A DNA stretch of 64,000 bases. It comes from Nocardioides agri (GTDB lineage Bacteria; Actinomycetota; Actinomycetes; Propionibacteriales; Nocardioidaceae). The stretch spans positions 62,001 through 126,000 of the forward strand of contig NZ_JACEIC010000001.1 of NCBI RefSeq assembly GCF_013778305.1. Direction: 5' to 3'. This document shows, in pieces, positions 7,504-16,118 of the stretch. The notes beneath the pieces are model-generated. The model was not told the DNA's origin. It did not search any database and was given only the letters and a program-made list of their open reading frames with translations. A program made the position numbers and the translations under genes. How positions within the stretch are numbered: the first letter of the stretch is position 1; each line of letters begins with the position of its first letter.

Positions 7504-9795
7504 ATGACGCAGGGCCCGAGGATCGCCGAACGGCTCGACGGACAGCACGTCCTGCTCACCGGCGTCACGGGGTTCGTCGGCGAGGCGCTGCTCCTGCTGC
7601 TGCTGAGCGACGTGCCCGGCGTGCGGGTGACCGTGCTGGTCCGGCCCAAGGGGTCCACCAGCGCCGCCGCCCGGACGGCCGCGCTGCTGCGCAAGCCGGC
7701 GTTCGCCGATGTCGTCGAGGCCGCCGGTGGCGTCGACGAGCTGATGGCCGCGCGGGTCGACGTCCTCGAGGGCGACCTGGCCGACGCGCCGGTCCTGCCG
7801 AGCGGCCTGCACGCGGTGGTGCACTGCGCGGGCGACGTCTCCTTCGACCCGCCGGTCGACGAGGGCTTCCGCACCAACGTGCAGGGCACCCGCGAGCTGC
7901 TGGCCCGGGTGCGCGAGGCGGGACCGGACCTGCACTACGTGCACATCTCCACGGCGTACGTCGCCGGCCGCCGGCGCGGCAGCATCCCCGAGGGCCCCGT
8001 CGACCACGACGTCGACCTCGAGGCCGAGCTGGCGTGGGGGCTCTCCCAGCGACGGGTCGTCGAGCACCAGAGCCGGAGCGCGACCGTGCTCGAGCGCGAG
8101 CGGCGCAAGGCCGAGCGCACCCACAGCCGCGCCGGCCTGCTGACCGCGGCCGCGGCCACCGAGTCCGCTCGCAAGGAGTGGGTGAAGCGCGAGCTCGTGC
8201 GGATCGGCTCCGAGCGGGCGCGCAGCCTCGGGTGGACCGACTGCTACACGTTCACGAAGGCGCTCGGCGAGCGGGTCGTCGAGCAGCACGCCCGCGACGC
8301 CGCCCAGCCGCGTCGGGTCTCGATCGTCCGGCCGAGCATCATCGAGTCCGCCCTGGAGCGGCCCTACCCGGGCTGGATCGAGGGCTTCAAGATGGCCGAG
8401 CCGCTGATCCTGGCCTACGGGCGCGGCGAGCTGCCGGAGTTCCCGTCCTCGCCCGACACCATCGTCGACATCGTGCCGGTCGACCACGTCGTCGCCGCCA
8501 TCGTCGCGGTGCTGGCGCACCCGCCCGAGCCCGGCGACCCGGCGTACTTCCACGTCTCCTCGGGTGACCGCAACCCGCTCACGTTCCGGGTGCTCTACGA
8601 CACCATCCGCGGCTACTTCGACGAGCACCCGTTCGCCGCGGGCGACCGCGGTGCCGCCCGGCTGCCCGACTGGCGCTTCCCGGGCGCCTCGTCCGTGGAG
8701 CGGCTGCTGACCACCAGCGAGCGTGCCCACAAGGTCGCCGACTACGTCGTGGGCCACGCGCCCCGCGGCGACCGGACCCGCGACCTCGCCCGCAAGCTCG
8801 ACCAGCAGGGCCGGCGGCTGGAGTTCCTGCGCCGCTACCTCGACCTCTACCGCGAGTACGCCCAGGCCGAGCTCCGCTTCTCCGACGCGCAGACCCACGC
8901 GCTCTACCGGTCGCTGAGCGCCGAGGACCGGGCCAGCTTCGGCTTCGACACCGCCGTCATCGACTGGCCGCACTACCTCGGCGACGTGCACTGCCCGGCC
9001 GTCACCGCGCCGGTGCGACGGATGGACGAGGCGCGTCGCAAGCGCCGGGCCGCCAGCGACCCGGTGCTCAAGCCGGTCCGCGAGGGCTCGGCGGTCGCGG
9101 CGTTCTTCGACATGGACGGGACCCTGCTGTCGTCGAACGTCATCGAGACCTACCTGTGGCTGCGGCTGCGCGAGCAGAGCGGCACCGAGCGGTGGGGCGA
9201 GATCGGGCGGGTCGCCGCGAAGGTGCCGGCGCTGGTGCGCGCGGAGCGCCGAGAGCGCAGCGCCTTCCTGCGGGCGGTCTACCGCCAGTACGAAGGTGCG
9301 CGGCTCGCCGACCTCGACGCGATCGCCGACGAGCACCTGACCGACCACGTGCTGTCCCGGCTCTCGCCCGACGCCGTGCGCCGGATCCGGGAGCACCGCA
9401 ACGCCGGCCAGCGCACGGTGCTGATCACCGGCGCGATCCGGCCGCTGACGCGTCCGCTGGCGCCGCTCTTCGACCACATCGAGGCCGCGGACCTGGCCGT
9501 CGACGACCGTGGCGTGTGCACCGGGTTCCTGGCGTCGTCGCCGCTGGTGGGGGAGTCGCGGGCCGCCTGGATGCGGTCGTACGCCGCGGCGCACGGCATC
9601 GACCTCGCGGCGTCGTACGGCTACGCGGACTCCCACTCCGACCTCCCGCTGCTGGAGGCCGTCGGCCGGCCGGTCGTCGTCAAGCCCGACGTCTCGCTCT
9701 ACCGGCACGCGCGCCGGCAGCGATGGACGATCGTCGACTGGGCCAGCTCCGAGTCCAACGGGCGCAGCCTCAACCCGGCAGGTGGTCTCGGATGA
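7504..9795 (+). CDS. Fatty acyl-CoA reductase-like SDR fused to HAD-IB phosphatase
   Basis: A 763-residue two-domain protein. Residues 1 to about 510 form a FAR / male-sterility type SDR: TGVTGFVG at 19-26 binds NADPH, and Y248-TFT-K252 is the catalytic YxxxK, followed by the FAR-like ALGE. Residues from about 530 form a HAD-IB hydrolase with nucleophile D536 (FFDMDGTLLSS) and a late GYADSHSDLPLLE acid motif. FAR domains reduce acyl-CoA to aldehyde or alcohol; HAD-IB enzymes act on small phosphomonoesters such as phosphoserine. It starts a four-gene operon; its stop overlaps the next ATG. The substrate is unknown. Confidence 0.85.
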   Translation: MTQGPRIAERLDGQHVLLTGVTGFVGEALLLLLLSDVPGVRVTVLVRPKGSTSAAARTAALLRKPAFADVVEAAGGVDELMAARVDVLEGDLADAPVLPSGLHAVVHCAGDVSFDPPVDEGFRTNVQGTRELLARVREAGPDLHYVHISTAYVAGRRRGSIPEGPVDHDVDLEAELAWGLSQRRVVEHQSRSATVLERERRKAERTHSRAGLLTAAAATESARKEWVKRELVRIGSERARSLGWTDCYTFTKALGERVVEQHARDAAQPRRVSIVRPSIIESALERPYPGWIEGFKMAEPLILAYGRGELPEFPSSPDTIVDIVPVDHVVAAIVAVLAHPPEPGDPAYFHVSSGDRNPLTFRVLYDTIRGYFDEHPFAAGDRGAARLPDWRFPGASSVERLLTTSERAHKVADYVVGHAPRGDRTRDLARKLDQQGRRLEFLRRYLDLYREYAQAELRFSDAQTHALYRSLSAEDRASFGFDTAVIDWPHYLGDVHCPAVTAPVRRMDEARRKRRAASDPVLKPVREGSAVAAFFDMDGTLLSSNVIETYLWLRLREQSGTERWGEIGRVAAKVPALVRAERRERSAFLRAVYRQYEGARLADLDAIADEHLTDHVLSRLSPDAVRRIREHRNAGQRTVLITGAIRPLTRPLAPLFDHIEAADLAVDDRGVCTGFLASSPLVGESRAAWMRSYAAAHGIDLAASYGYADSHSDLPLLEAVGRPVVVKPDVSLYRHARRQRWTIVDWASSESNGRSLNPAGGLG

Positions 9796-10982
9796 TGCTG
9801 GCGCTGGAGATGTTCCGGTCCGTGCCGCGGACCGTGGCCGGCAAGGCGATCGGCGGCCGGATGCCGGGCGTGCTGTCGGGCTTCGCCGCGCCGCTGCGGC
9901 TCGTGACGCTGGACGAGCCGCGGGTCGACCGGCCCGGGTGGGCGCGGCTGCGCACCCGGCTGTCCGGCATCTGCGGCTCCGACCTCGGCGCGCTGTCGGG
10001 GCGGACCAGCCTCTACTTCTCCGCGGTCGTCTCGCTGCCCTTCGTGCCCGGCCACGAGGTGGTCGCCGAGCTGCTCGAGGACTGCGAGGACCTGCCGAAG
10101 GGCACCCGCGTGGTCGTGGACCCGGTGCTCACCTGCGCGGCGCGCGGCGTCGAGCCGTGCACGCACTGCGCCAGCGGCCAGACCAACCGCTGCGAGCGGA
10201 TCACCGTCGGCCACCTCGCCCCCGGCCTGCAGACCGGCTTCTGCAAGGACACCGGCGGCGGCTGGGGCCAGCAGCTGGCGGCGCACCGCAGCCAGCTGCA
10301 CCCGGTGCCCGACGGCTTCTCCGACGAGCAGGCGATCCTGGTCGAGCCCCTCGCCTGTGCGGTGCACACCGCGCGGCGGGCCGGCCTGCGCAGCGGCGAC
10401 CGCGTGCTGGTGAGCGGCGCAGGATCGGTCGGGCTCTTCGCCACGCTCGCCCTGCGCGAGCTCACCGACGCCGGCGAGATCATCGTCGTCGCCAAGCACG
10501 CCCACCAGCGCGAGCTGGCTCGCGAGTTCGGCGCGACCGAGGTGGTCGCGCCCGGCGAGGTGCTCCGGCGGGTACGCCGCGCGACCGGCGCCTTCCAGCT
10601 CGAGCCGCAGTTCTCCTCGCCGTACCTGCTCGGCGGCGTGGACGTCGCGATCGACGCGGTGGGCAGCAAGCAGTCGCTCGAGACCGCGCTGCAGGCGACC
10701 CGGGCGGGCGGCCGCGTCGTGCTGTCCGGGATGCCGGCCGCCGCCGACCTGTCCGCGGCGTGGTTCCGCGAGCTCGAGGTCGTCGGGACCTACGCCTCGG
10801 CGCAGGGCGACGAGGCCTTCGACAAGGCGATCGAGCTGGCCGCGACCGACGCCGTCCAACAGCTCGCCAAGACCGTCACCGCCTATCCGCTGCACCGGTG
10901 GCGAGAAGCGCTCGACCACGCCCACTCGGCCGGCCGGCTCGGCACGGTCAAGGTGGCCTTCGACCCCCGCTCGTCACAATGA
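9792..10982 (+). CDS. Zinc-dependent medium-chain alcohol dehydrogenase
   Basis: A 396-residue MDR enzyme: catalytic zinc ligands in GICGSDLG and PGHEVV, the structural zinc lobe with four cysteines (CAARGVEPC, HC, NRC), and the cofactor loop SGAGSVGLFATLAL. It would oxidise or reduce an alcohol/aldehyde with NAD(P)H. Being coupled (ATGA, 9792-9795) to the acyl reductase gene, it may handle the aldehyde or alcohol that enzyme produces. The N-terminus before the catalytic domain is unusually long (about 45 residues) for the family. Confidence 0.85.
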   Translation: MMLALEMFRSVPRTVAGKAIGGRMPGVLSGFAAPLRLVTLDEPRVDRPGWARLRTRLSGICGSDLGALSGRTSLYFSAVVSLPFVPGHEVVAELLEDCEDLPKGTRVVVDPVLTCAARGVEPCTHCASGQTNRCERITVGHLAPGLQTGFCKDTGGGWGQQLAAHRSQLHPVPDGFSDEQAILVEPLACAVHTARRAGLRSGDRVLVSGAGSVGLFATLALRELTDAGEIIVVAKHAHQRELAREFGATEVVAPGEVLRRVRRATGAFQLEPQFSSPYLLGGVDVAIDAVGSKQSLETALQATRAGGRVVLSGMPAAADLSAAWFRELEVVGTYASAQGDEAFDKAIELAATDAVQQLAKTVTAYPLHRWREALDHAHSAGRLGTVKVAFDPRSSQ

Positions 10983-10992
10983 GGAGTTCGCA

Positions 10993-12576
10993 ATGAGTCG
11001 CCCTGGATTCGTGCTCGAGGTGGACGACCGCACCCCGCCGCTCGTCGTCCACGAGGGACTCGGCTTCCGGCTGGAGGACTCCTTCCCCCTCGGGACCCGT
11101 GTCGTCTACCCGCCCGAGTCCCTGCCCGCCGTCCCCGACGTGGACGCGGCGATCCGTGAGGCGCTGCTGCACCCGGTGGACTCCGACCCGCTGCCGACGC
11201 TGCTCTTCCCCGGCATGCGGCTCACGATCGCCTTCGACGACCTGTCGCTGCCGCTGCCGACCATGAAGGCGCCCGACATCCGCGGCCGGATCATCGAGCA
11301 CGTGCTGACGATGGCGGCCGAGGCGGGCGTCGACGACGTGAAGCTGATCGCCGCCAACGCGCTGCACCGGCGCATGACGGCGGCGGAGCTGAAGCACATC
11401 GTGGGGGAGCGGGTGTTCCGCTCGTTCTACCCGCAGGGCGACCTCTACAACTTCGACGCCGAGGACCGCGACGACCTCGCCCACCTCGGCACGACCGACA
11501 AGGGCGAGGACATCGAGATCAGCAAGCGGGCCGCCGAGTCCGACCTGCTGGTCTACGTCAACGTCAACCTCGTCGCCATGGACGGCGGCCACAAGTCCGT
11601 CGGCATCGGGCTCGCGTCGTACACGTCGCTGCGCCACCACCACAACGCCAAGACGATGGTGCACTCGCGATCGTTTATGGACCACAAGCACTCCGCGATG
11701 CACCACTCCGCCTGGCGGATGGGCCGGGTCATCAAGGAGACGGTCAAGGTCTTCCAGATCGAGACCACGCTCAACAACGACATCTTCCCCAAGCCCTACG
11801 AGTTCCTGCAGAAGCGCGAGTGGGAGTGGTCGGTCAAGGACCAGGCCACGATGCTCGGCGTACGGCGGGGGCTGTCGGTCGCGCCGCAGAAGCTGCGGCA
11901 CAAGATGTTCCACGACATGCGCTCGGTCTACGGCCTCACCGGCGTCAACGCCGGCGAGGTCGAGGCGGTGCACGAGCGGACGCTGCAGAAGGTGCACCAG
12001 CAGCACCTGGTCGAGGTGCAGGGCCAGTCCGACGTGCTGGTGATGGGGATCCCGTACGTCGGGCCCTACAACGTGAACTCCTCGCTCAACCCGATCCTGG
12101 CCACCTGCATGGGCCTGGGCTACTACTTCAACTCCTACCTCGGGCAGCCCGTCGTCCGGAAGGGCGGCGCGGTGATCCTCTACCACCCGCTCAACGAGGG
12201 GTTCAACCAGCTGCACCACCCGTCGTACGTCGACTTCTACGAGGAGGTGCTCGCGGAGTCGACCGACCCGGCGGTCGTGGGGGAGAAGTACGAGCAGCAG
12301 TTCGCCGAGGACCCCTGGTACCGCCACCTCTACCGCACTTCGCACGCCTACCACGGCGTCCACCCGTTCTACATGTGGTACTGGTCGGCGCACGCGATGG
12401 ACCACGTCGACGAGGTGATCTGGGTCGGCGCGGACCGCCGCGCCGCCGCCCGGCTGGGCTTCCGGGCCGCGACGACGCTCCAGGACGCGCTGGAGATGGC
12501 GTCGGGCACCGTCGGCTCGTCGCCGTCGATCACCTATCTCCACAACCCGCCGCACCTCCTGGCGCACGTGCGATGA
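10993..12576 (+). CDS. LarA-like (DUF2088) lactate racemase-domain protein, 527 aa
   Basis: The N-terminal half resembles the LarA catalytic domain: LTIAFDDLSLPLP at the site of the usual D-x-T-R-P loop, ALHRRMT at the conserved H-R loop (GxHRPxT), and GGHKSVGIG at the conserved GG-x-K loop holding the nickel-pincer lysine. However, the Arg of the D-x-T-R-P loop and the His normally before the GGxK loop are not seen, so lactate racemisation is doubtful. The 527-residue length exceeds typical LarA (about 425). No larB/C/E cofactor genes are nearby. It follows the dehydrogenase by 10 bases and belongs to the operon. Confidence 0.75.
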   Translation: MSRPGFVLEVDDRTPPLVVHEGLGFRLEDSFPLGTRVVYPPESLPAVPDVDAAIREALLHPVDSDPLPTLLFPGMRLTIAFDDLSLPLPTMKAPDIRGRIIEHVLTMAAEAGVDDVKLIAANALHRRMTAAELKHIVGERVFRSFYPQGDLYNFDAEDRDDLAHLGTTDKGEDIEISKRAAESDLLVYVNVNLVAMDGGHKSVGIGLASYTSLRHHHNAKTMVHSRSFMDHKHSAMHHSAWRMGRVIKETVKVFQIETTLNNDIFPKPYEFLQKREWEWSVKDQATMLGVRRGLSVAPQKLRHKMFHDMRSVYGLTGVNAGEVEAVHERTLQKVHQQHLVEVQGQSDVLVMGIPYVGPYNVNSSLNPILATCMGLGYYFNSYLGQPVVRKGGAVILYHPLNEGFNQLHHPSYVDFYEEVLAESTDPAVVGEKYEQQFAEDPWYRHLYRTSHAYHGVHPFYMWYWSAHAMDHVDEVIWVGADRRAAARLGFRAATTLQDALEMASGTVGSSPSITYLHNPPHLLAHVR

Positions 12577-12643
12577 ACCACCCCACTCGATTCTCGAGCT
12601 CCCCCGCTTCGCTCCTCCGCCCGACAATCGATCGGGGACCCCG

Positions 12644-13573
12644 ATGAGCAGCTTCATCAAGGAGTCGGTCGACGAGGTCCGCCTGGTCGCGCGCGGGTGG
12701 CGGTGGGGCCGGCGCAGCCAGGTGCCGCGGTCCGCCGAGGAGTGGGTGCCGGCCGCGCACTCGACGGTGTTCCGCACGGAGTGGTCGCGGCGCCGGCCGG
12801 CCATGGCGGCCCGTGAGGTGGCCCAGAAGGCCGGGCTCGAGCCGCTCTTCCGCTCGCAGGTGCGCGCCCGGGTCGAGGGTCTCGACGTGCTCGAGCGGAT
12901 CGACGGTCCGGTGATCTTCGTCGCCAACCACGCCTCGCACCTCGACACCCCGCTGATCCTGCTGTCGCTGCCCGACGCGTGGCGGCGGCGCACCGCGGTG
13001 GCGGCCGCGGCCGACTACTTCTTCGACACGTGGTGGCGCGCGGTCGGCTCGTCCCTGCTCTTCAACACGTTCCCGATCGACCGTCGCGGCGGCACGATGG
13101 CCGCCACGCCGGGCGAGGTGCTCGCCGACGGCTGGAGCCTGGTGATCTACCCCGAGGGCACCCGCTCGGTCGACGGCTGGATGGGCAAGTTCCGGATGGG
13201 AGCCGCGTTCCTGGCCAAGGAGCACGGCGTCCCCGTCGTCCCCGTCGCGCACCGGGGCACCTACGCCGCCATGCCGCGCGGCGCCGGGTGGCCCGCCGCC
13301 GGCCGGCGGCAGCTGACGGTCCGCTTCGGTGAGCCGCTCGTGCCCGGCGAGGACGAGTCCGTGCGTGACTTCGCGCCCCGGATCAAGGACGCGGTCGCCG
13401 CGCTGCTCGACGAGGACCGCACGACCTGGTGGGAGGCCCGGCGCCGGGTCGCCGCCGGTGCCGTGCCGGACCCGTCGGGGCCGGACGTCGCCCGCTGGCG
13501 GCGCGTCTGGGAGCAGTCCGAGTCACCCGTCGCCGACGCGCCCGCCCGGAGGCTGACCGCCTGGCGTCGGTGA
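12644..13573 (+). CDS. Lysophospholipid acyltransferase, PlsC family
   Basis: A 309-residue PlsC-type acyltransferase: H96-x4-D101 (NHASHLD), then FPIDRRGG, the glycerophosphate-binding YPEGTRS, and PVVPVAHRG. The family esterifies 1-acylglycerol-3-phosphate or related lysolipids with acyl-CoA at the inner membrane face. It is the last gene of the FAR-HAD operon, after a 67-base spacer without an obvious promoter. Its presence supports a lipid product for the operon (inference). The acceptor could be another alcohol. Confidence 0.87.
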   Translation: MSSFIKESVDEVRLVARGWRWGRRSQVPRSAEEWVPAAHSTVFRTEWSRRRPAMAAREVAQKAGLEPLFRSQVRARVEGLDVLERIDGPVIFVANHASHLDTPLILLSLPDAWRRRTAVAAAADYFFDTWWRAVGSSLLFNTFPIDRRGGTMAATPGEVLADGWSLVIYPEGTRSVDGWMGKFRMGAAFLAKEHGVPVVPVAHRGTYAAMPRGAGWPAAGRRQLTVRFGEPLVPGEDESVRDFAPRIKDAVAALLDEDRTTWWEARRRVAAGAVPDPSGPDVARWRRVWEQSESPVADAPARRLTAWRR

Positions 13574-13595
13574 GAGGAGTCTCATCCGGGGCTCA
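13571..13595 (+). promoter_or_regulatory. 25-base two-component operator, copy A
   Basis: The pattern TGAGAG-N3-TCTCATC-N5-CTCA lies 63 bases before the small exported protein gene at 13659. CTCAT occurs twice at 11-base spacing (13581 and 13592), the tandem layout bound by OmpR/PhoB-family regulators. The same pattern with identical spacing occurs at 18568-18592 upstream of the operon encoding the OmpR-family regulator itself. Confidence 0.55.
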
Positions 13596-13658
13596 TGGCC
13601 GCCTCACCGCCGGCCGGGATCGTCGTCCTCGTCGCAACACCGAGACGAGGAGACGACG

Positions 13659-14027
13659 ATGAGCAAGCTGATGACCACCGGTGCCCTCGGGCTGGCCACC
13701 ATGGTGACGACCGGGCTGATCGCCTGGCAGGCGCCCGCGGCGTTCGCCGACCACCACGACAAGAAGACCGCGTTCAAGCGCGACGACGACAGCCAGGTGC
13801 TGGTCACCACCGTCGACGACGACGATGACGACGACACCGGGCTCAACCACCAGACCCGCACCCGCACCCGCGGCGGCGACGACACCGGCACGCACACCCG
13901 CACCGGCGGCGACGACAGCCGCGGCGACCGGGTCCGCGACCTCACCAGCGACGGCCCGGGCAGCGGCAACGTCGACCGCTCGCGGCACCACACCAACGAC
14001 GGCACCCGCCACAACACCCGGGGCTGA
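13659..14027 (+). CDS. Small exported Asp/Arg/Thr-rich protein, 122 aa
   Basis: A cleavable signal peptide (MSKLMTTGALGLATMVTTGL, with AFA cleavage near residue 30) precedes a low-complexity mature chain: HHDKK, a run of seven Asp, then repeated TRTRGGDD/GGDDSRGD segments and a His-rich tail. It is probably disordered and exported, possibly binding cations through its Asp/His clusters (inference). Strong SD GAGGAG lies upstream. It shares a promoter motif with the two-component operon at 18533 and is followed 5 bases later by a kinase gene. Confidence 0.7.
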   Translation: MSKLMTTGALGLATMVTTGLIAWQAPAAFADHHDKKTAFKRDDDSQVLVTTVDDDDDDDTGLNHQTRTRTRGGDDTGTHTRTGGDDSRGDRVRDLTSDGPGSGNVDRSRHHTNDGTRHNTRG

Positions 14028-14032
14028 CTCCG

Positions 14033-14866
14033 ATGGCAGAGGCCACCTGGGGCTTCGCCGAGGGTGACCCGATCACCGCCGAGCTGACGGCCGTCCGTCG
14101 GCTCGGCGGCGGGTCCGCCTACGAGGCGTACCTCGCGTTCGACGACACCACCTACGGCCCGGTCGTCGTGAAGGTCGTGCGACCCGACCAGGTCGACGAC
14201 GCGCGGGCGCTGCGGGGACTGGCCCGCGAGGTGGACGCGCTGGCGACGGTGAACCACCCGGTCGTCGTACGCGGGCTGCGGCACGAGCTCGCGGGTCCAC
14301 GCCCGCACGTCGTGCTCGAGCAGATCGACGGGCCGCGGCTGTCCTCGCTCGTGCGTCGCTACGGGCCGCTGCAGGAGCTGCAGTACCTCCCGCTCGCCGT
14401 CGAGCTCGCCAGCGCCCTGCACTACCTCGCGCACCTCGGCTGGGTGCACCTCGACGTGAAGCCGAGCAACATCATCATGGGCGCCCCGGCCCGGCTGATC
14501 GACCTCTCGATCGCGCGGCCCGCAGCCGACGCCGTGGGGTCGCGGCGACTCGGCACCGACGCCTACATGTCGCCCGAGCAGTGGGACCCGGACGCCTACG
14601 GCGAGCCCTCACCCGCCTCCGACGTCTGGGGCCTGGGTGCGACGCTCTTCGAGGCGGTCGCCGGGCACCGCGCCTACCGCGTGCCGACGGAGGAGCCCGC
14701 GCGGCTCCCCGACCGCGTGCCCTCGGACGTCGCCAAGATCGTCGACGCCTGCCTGTCGCCGCGCTCGGGCGACCGGCCGCTGCCGCGGGAGGTCGCGGAG
14801 GCCCTCGAGCCCGTGCTGGACGGCCAGCCCGCGGTGCGGCTGGGTGGTGGTTTGCGCACCCGCTGA
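14033..14866 (+). CDS. Ser/Thr protein kinase, soluble, with atypical DFG
   Basis: A 277-residue kinase-only protein without a membrane segment: Gly-rich loop LGGGSAYEAY, VAIK-equivalent lysine K47 (VVVKVV), catalytic loop HLDVKPSN (D141, N146) and activation segment GTDAYMSPEQ. The metal-binding DFG reads DLS (D157), so the Asp is kept but Phe-Gly are lost. The loop lacks the RD arginine (HLD). It is probably still active because K, D, N and D are all present. It follows the acidic exported protein gene by 5 bases and may be co-transcribed. Substrates are unknown. Confidence 0.85.
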   Translation: MAEATWGFAEGDPITAELTAVRRLGGGSAYEAYLAFDDTTYGPVVVKVVRPDQVDDARALRGLAREVDALATVNHPVVVRGLRHELAGPRPHVVLEQIDGPRLSSLVRRYGPLQELQYLPLAVELASALHYLAHLGWVHLDVKPSNIIMGAPARLIDLSIARPAADAVGSRRLGTDAYMSPEQWDPDAYGEPSPASDVWGLGATLFEAVAGHRAYRVPTEEPARLPDRVPSDVAKIVDACLSPRSGDRPLPREVAEALEPVLDGQPAVRLGGGLRTR

Positions 14867-14882
14867 CCCGCTGTGGGGCGGA

Positions 14883-16079
14883 TCAGCGCTTCGTGATCGT
14901 GATGCTGCCCCGGTAGCCGCACGTCGCGGTGCCGATCGTGCCGGCGGCGCTGTCGAGGTAGATCGACGACCGAGCGCGCTCGTTGTCGACGCGCACGCAG
15001 AAGGCACCGCTGCCGTTGCGGGCGAGGGTGATCGTGATCGCGTCACCGGGTCTGGGCTCGAGCCTCGCGTCGCCGACGACGCCGACGGTGCCCTCGTCGA
15101 TCACGATCGGGAACGCGAGGGTGCCGTGCGCGGCCACGAGGGTGCTGGCGGCGGCTTCGGCGTCCTGCCGCATCTGGACGTCGATCGCCTTGTCCCGCTG
15201 GTTGAGGAACACCGGGACGACGATCGCGGCCAGGATCGCGACGACCATGATCGCGGCGACCACGCAGGCGAGCGAGATGAGCACGACGGTGGCGGCCGAG
15301 GGCGGCCGCCTGTTCAGCATCGGATACCCATCCGCGGGCGACCAGTCCGACCGCACCACGCGGGTGCCGGACGCGCGGTCGTGGACGGCGCGGCGCTCGG
15401 GGGAGTCGGTGCCGGCGACGAGGAGGTTGATCAGGGACCCGAGCGGGACGACCTCGAAGCACACCTGCACGAGGCACCGGACGGCGCCGTACCCGTAGCC
15501 GGGAGGAGTGACGAGATCGTCCGCCCGCACCACGCGGATCCCGAGGGCCGCCTTGCCGAGCGTCCGGCCGGCCCGGGCAGTCGGCACGTACCAGTAGAGC
15601 GCGACGACCGCGACCCACCCGAAGAACATCACGGTCCCGGCGACGTCGTCGTTGCCGCCGGCGAGGGCAGCCCCGAGGAAGCCCGCCGCGATCGCGAGCA
15701 CCGACATCAGCACCCCGTCGAGCAGGTAGGCCACGACCCGTCGGCCCAGGGAGGCGAACGGGTCGCGCGCGGGCGGGCGGACCGGTGGCCCGGGCCAGGG
15801 TCCGGCCGGGGTCGGGGGGTAGCCGTAGCCCACCTGCGGCGCGGCGTACGGCGTCGGCGCGGCGTAGGGCGTCGGCGCGGTGATGGGTGCCGTCACCGGT
15901 TGCGGTCTCGGGGCGGCGCCGAGCGTGTCCCACGGCTCGACGCGAGACCGGTAGCTGGGGACAGGGACGGGCTCGGCGGCCGGCGGGACCGCACCCTCCG
16001 GGGCAGGGCCGAGCTTGTCGCAGTCGACGCAGAGGGCGGGGAGCAGGGTGAAGTCCCCGCACCGCTGGCAGTTCGGCAT
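14883..16079 (-). CDS. RDD-domain membrane protein with zinc-ribbon and pilin-like C-terminus
   Basis: A 398-residue mosaic: an N-terminal four-cysteine zinc ribbon (C4, C7, C17, C20), a Pro/Ala/Tyr-rich linker, an RDD domain of about three membrane helices (GRRVVAYLLDGVL, then GRTLGKAALGIRVV), and a C-terminal segment with one hydrophobic helix ending AAIVVPVFLNQRDKA, then an alpha-helix and beta-rich tail like actinobacterial pseudopilins. RDD proteins have been linked to transport in some bacteria, but most are uncharacterised. It is convergent with the kinase gene and stands alone upstream. Confidence 0.75.
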   Translation of the reverse strand: MPNCQRCGDFTLLPALCVDCDKLGPAPEGAVPPAAEPVPVPSYRSRVEPWDTLGAAPRPQPVTAPITAPTPYAAPTPYAAPQVGYGYPPTPAGPWPGPPVRPPARDPFASLGRRVVAYLLDGVLMSVLAIAAGFLGAALAGGNDDVAGTVMFFGWVAVVALYWYVPTARAGRTLGKAALGIRVVRADDLVTPPGYGYGAVRCLVQVCFEVVPLGSLINLLVAGTDSPERRAVHDRASGTRVVRSDWSPADGYPMLNRRPPSAATVVLISLACVVAAIMVVAILAAIVVPVFLNQRDKAIDVQMRQDAEAAASTLVAAHGTLAFPIVIDEGTVGVVGDARLEPRPGDAITITLARNGSGAFCVRVDNERARSSIYLDSAAGTIGTATCGYRGSITITKR

Positions 16080-16118
16080 GCCGGGGTATCGGTCGGAGCG
16101 ACGGGTGACTTGACGCGC

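Noticed and set aside
10993-12576. Functional lactate racemase (larA)
   Set aside because: Key residues of the D-x-T-R-P loop and a nickel-site His are not visible and no cofactor genes are nearby, so only a LarA-like fold is claimed.
12577-12643. Small gene or regulatory RNA between the LarA-like and PlsC genes
   Set aside because: The 67-base spacer shows no start with SD, no conserved fold and no promoter; it looks like a plain operon spacer.
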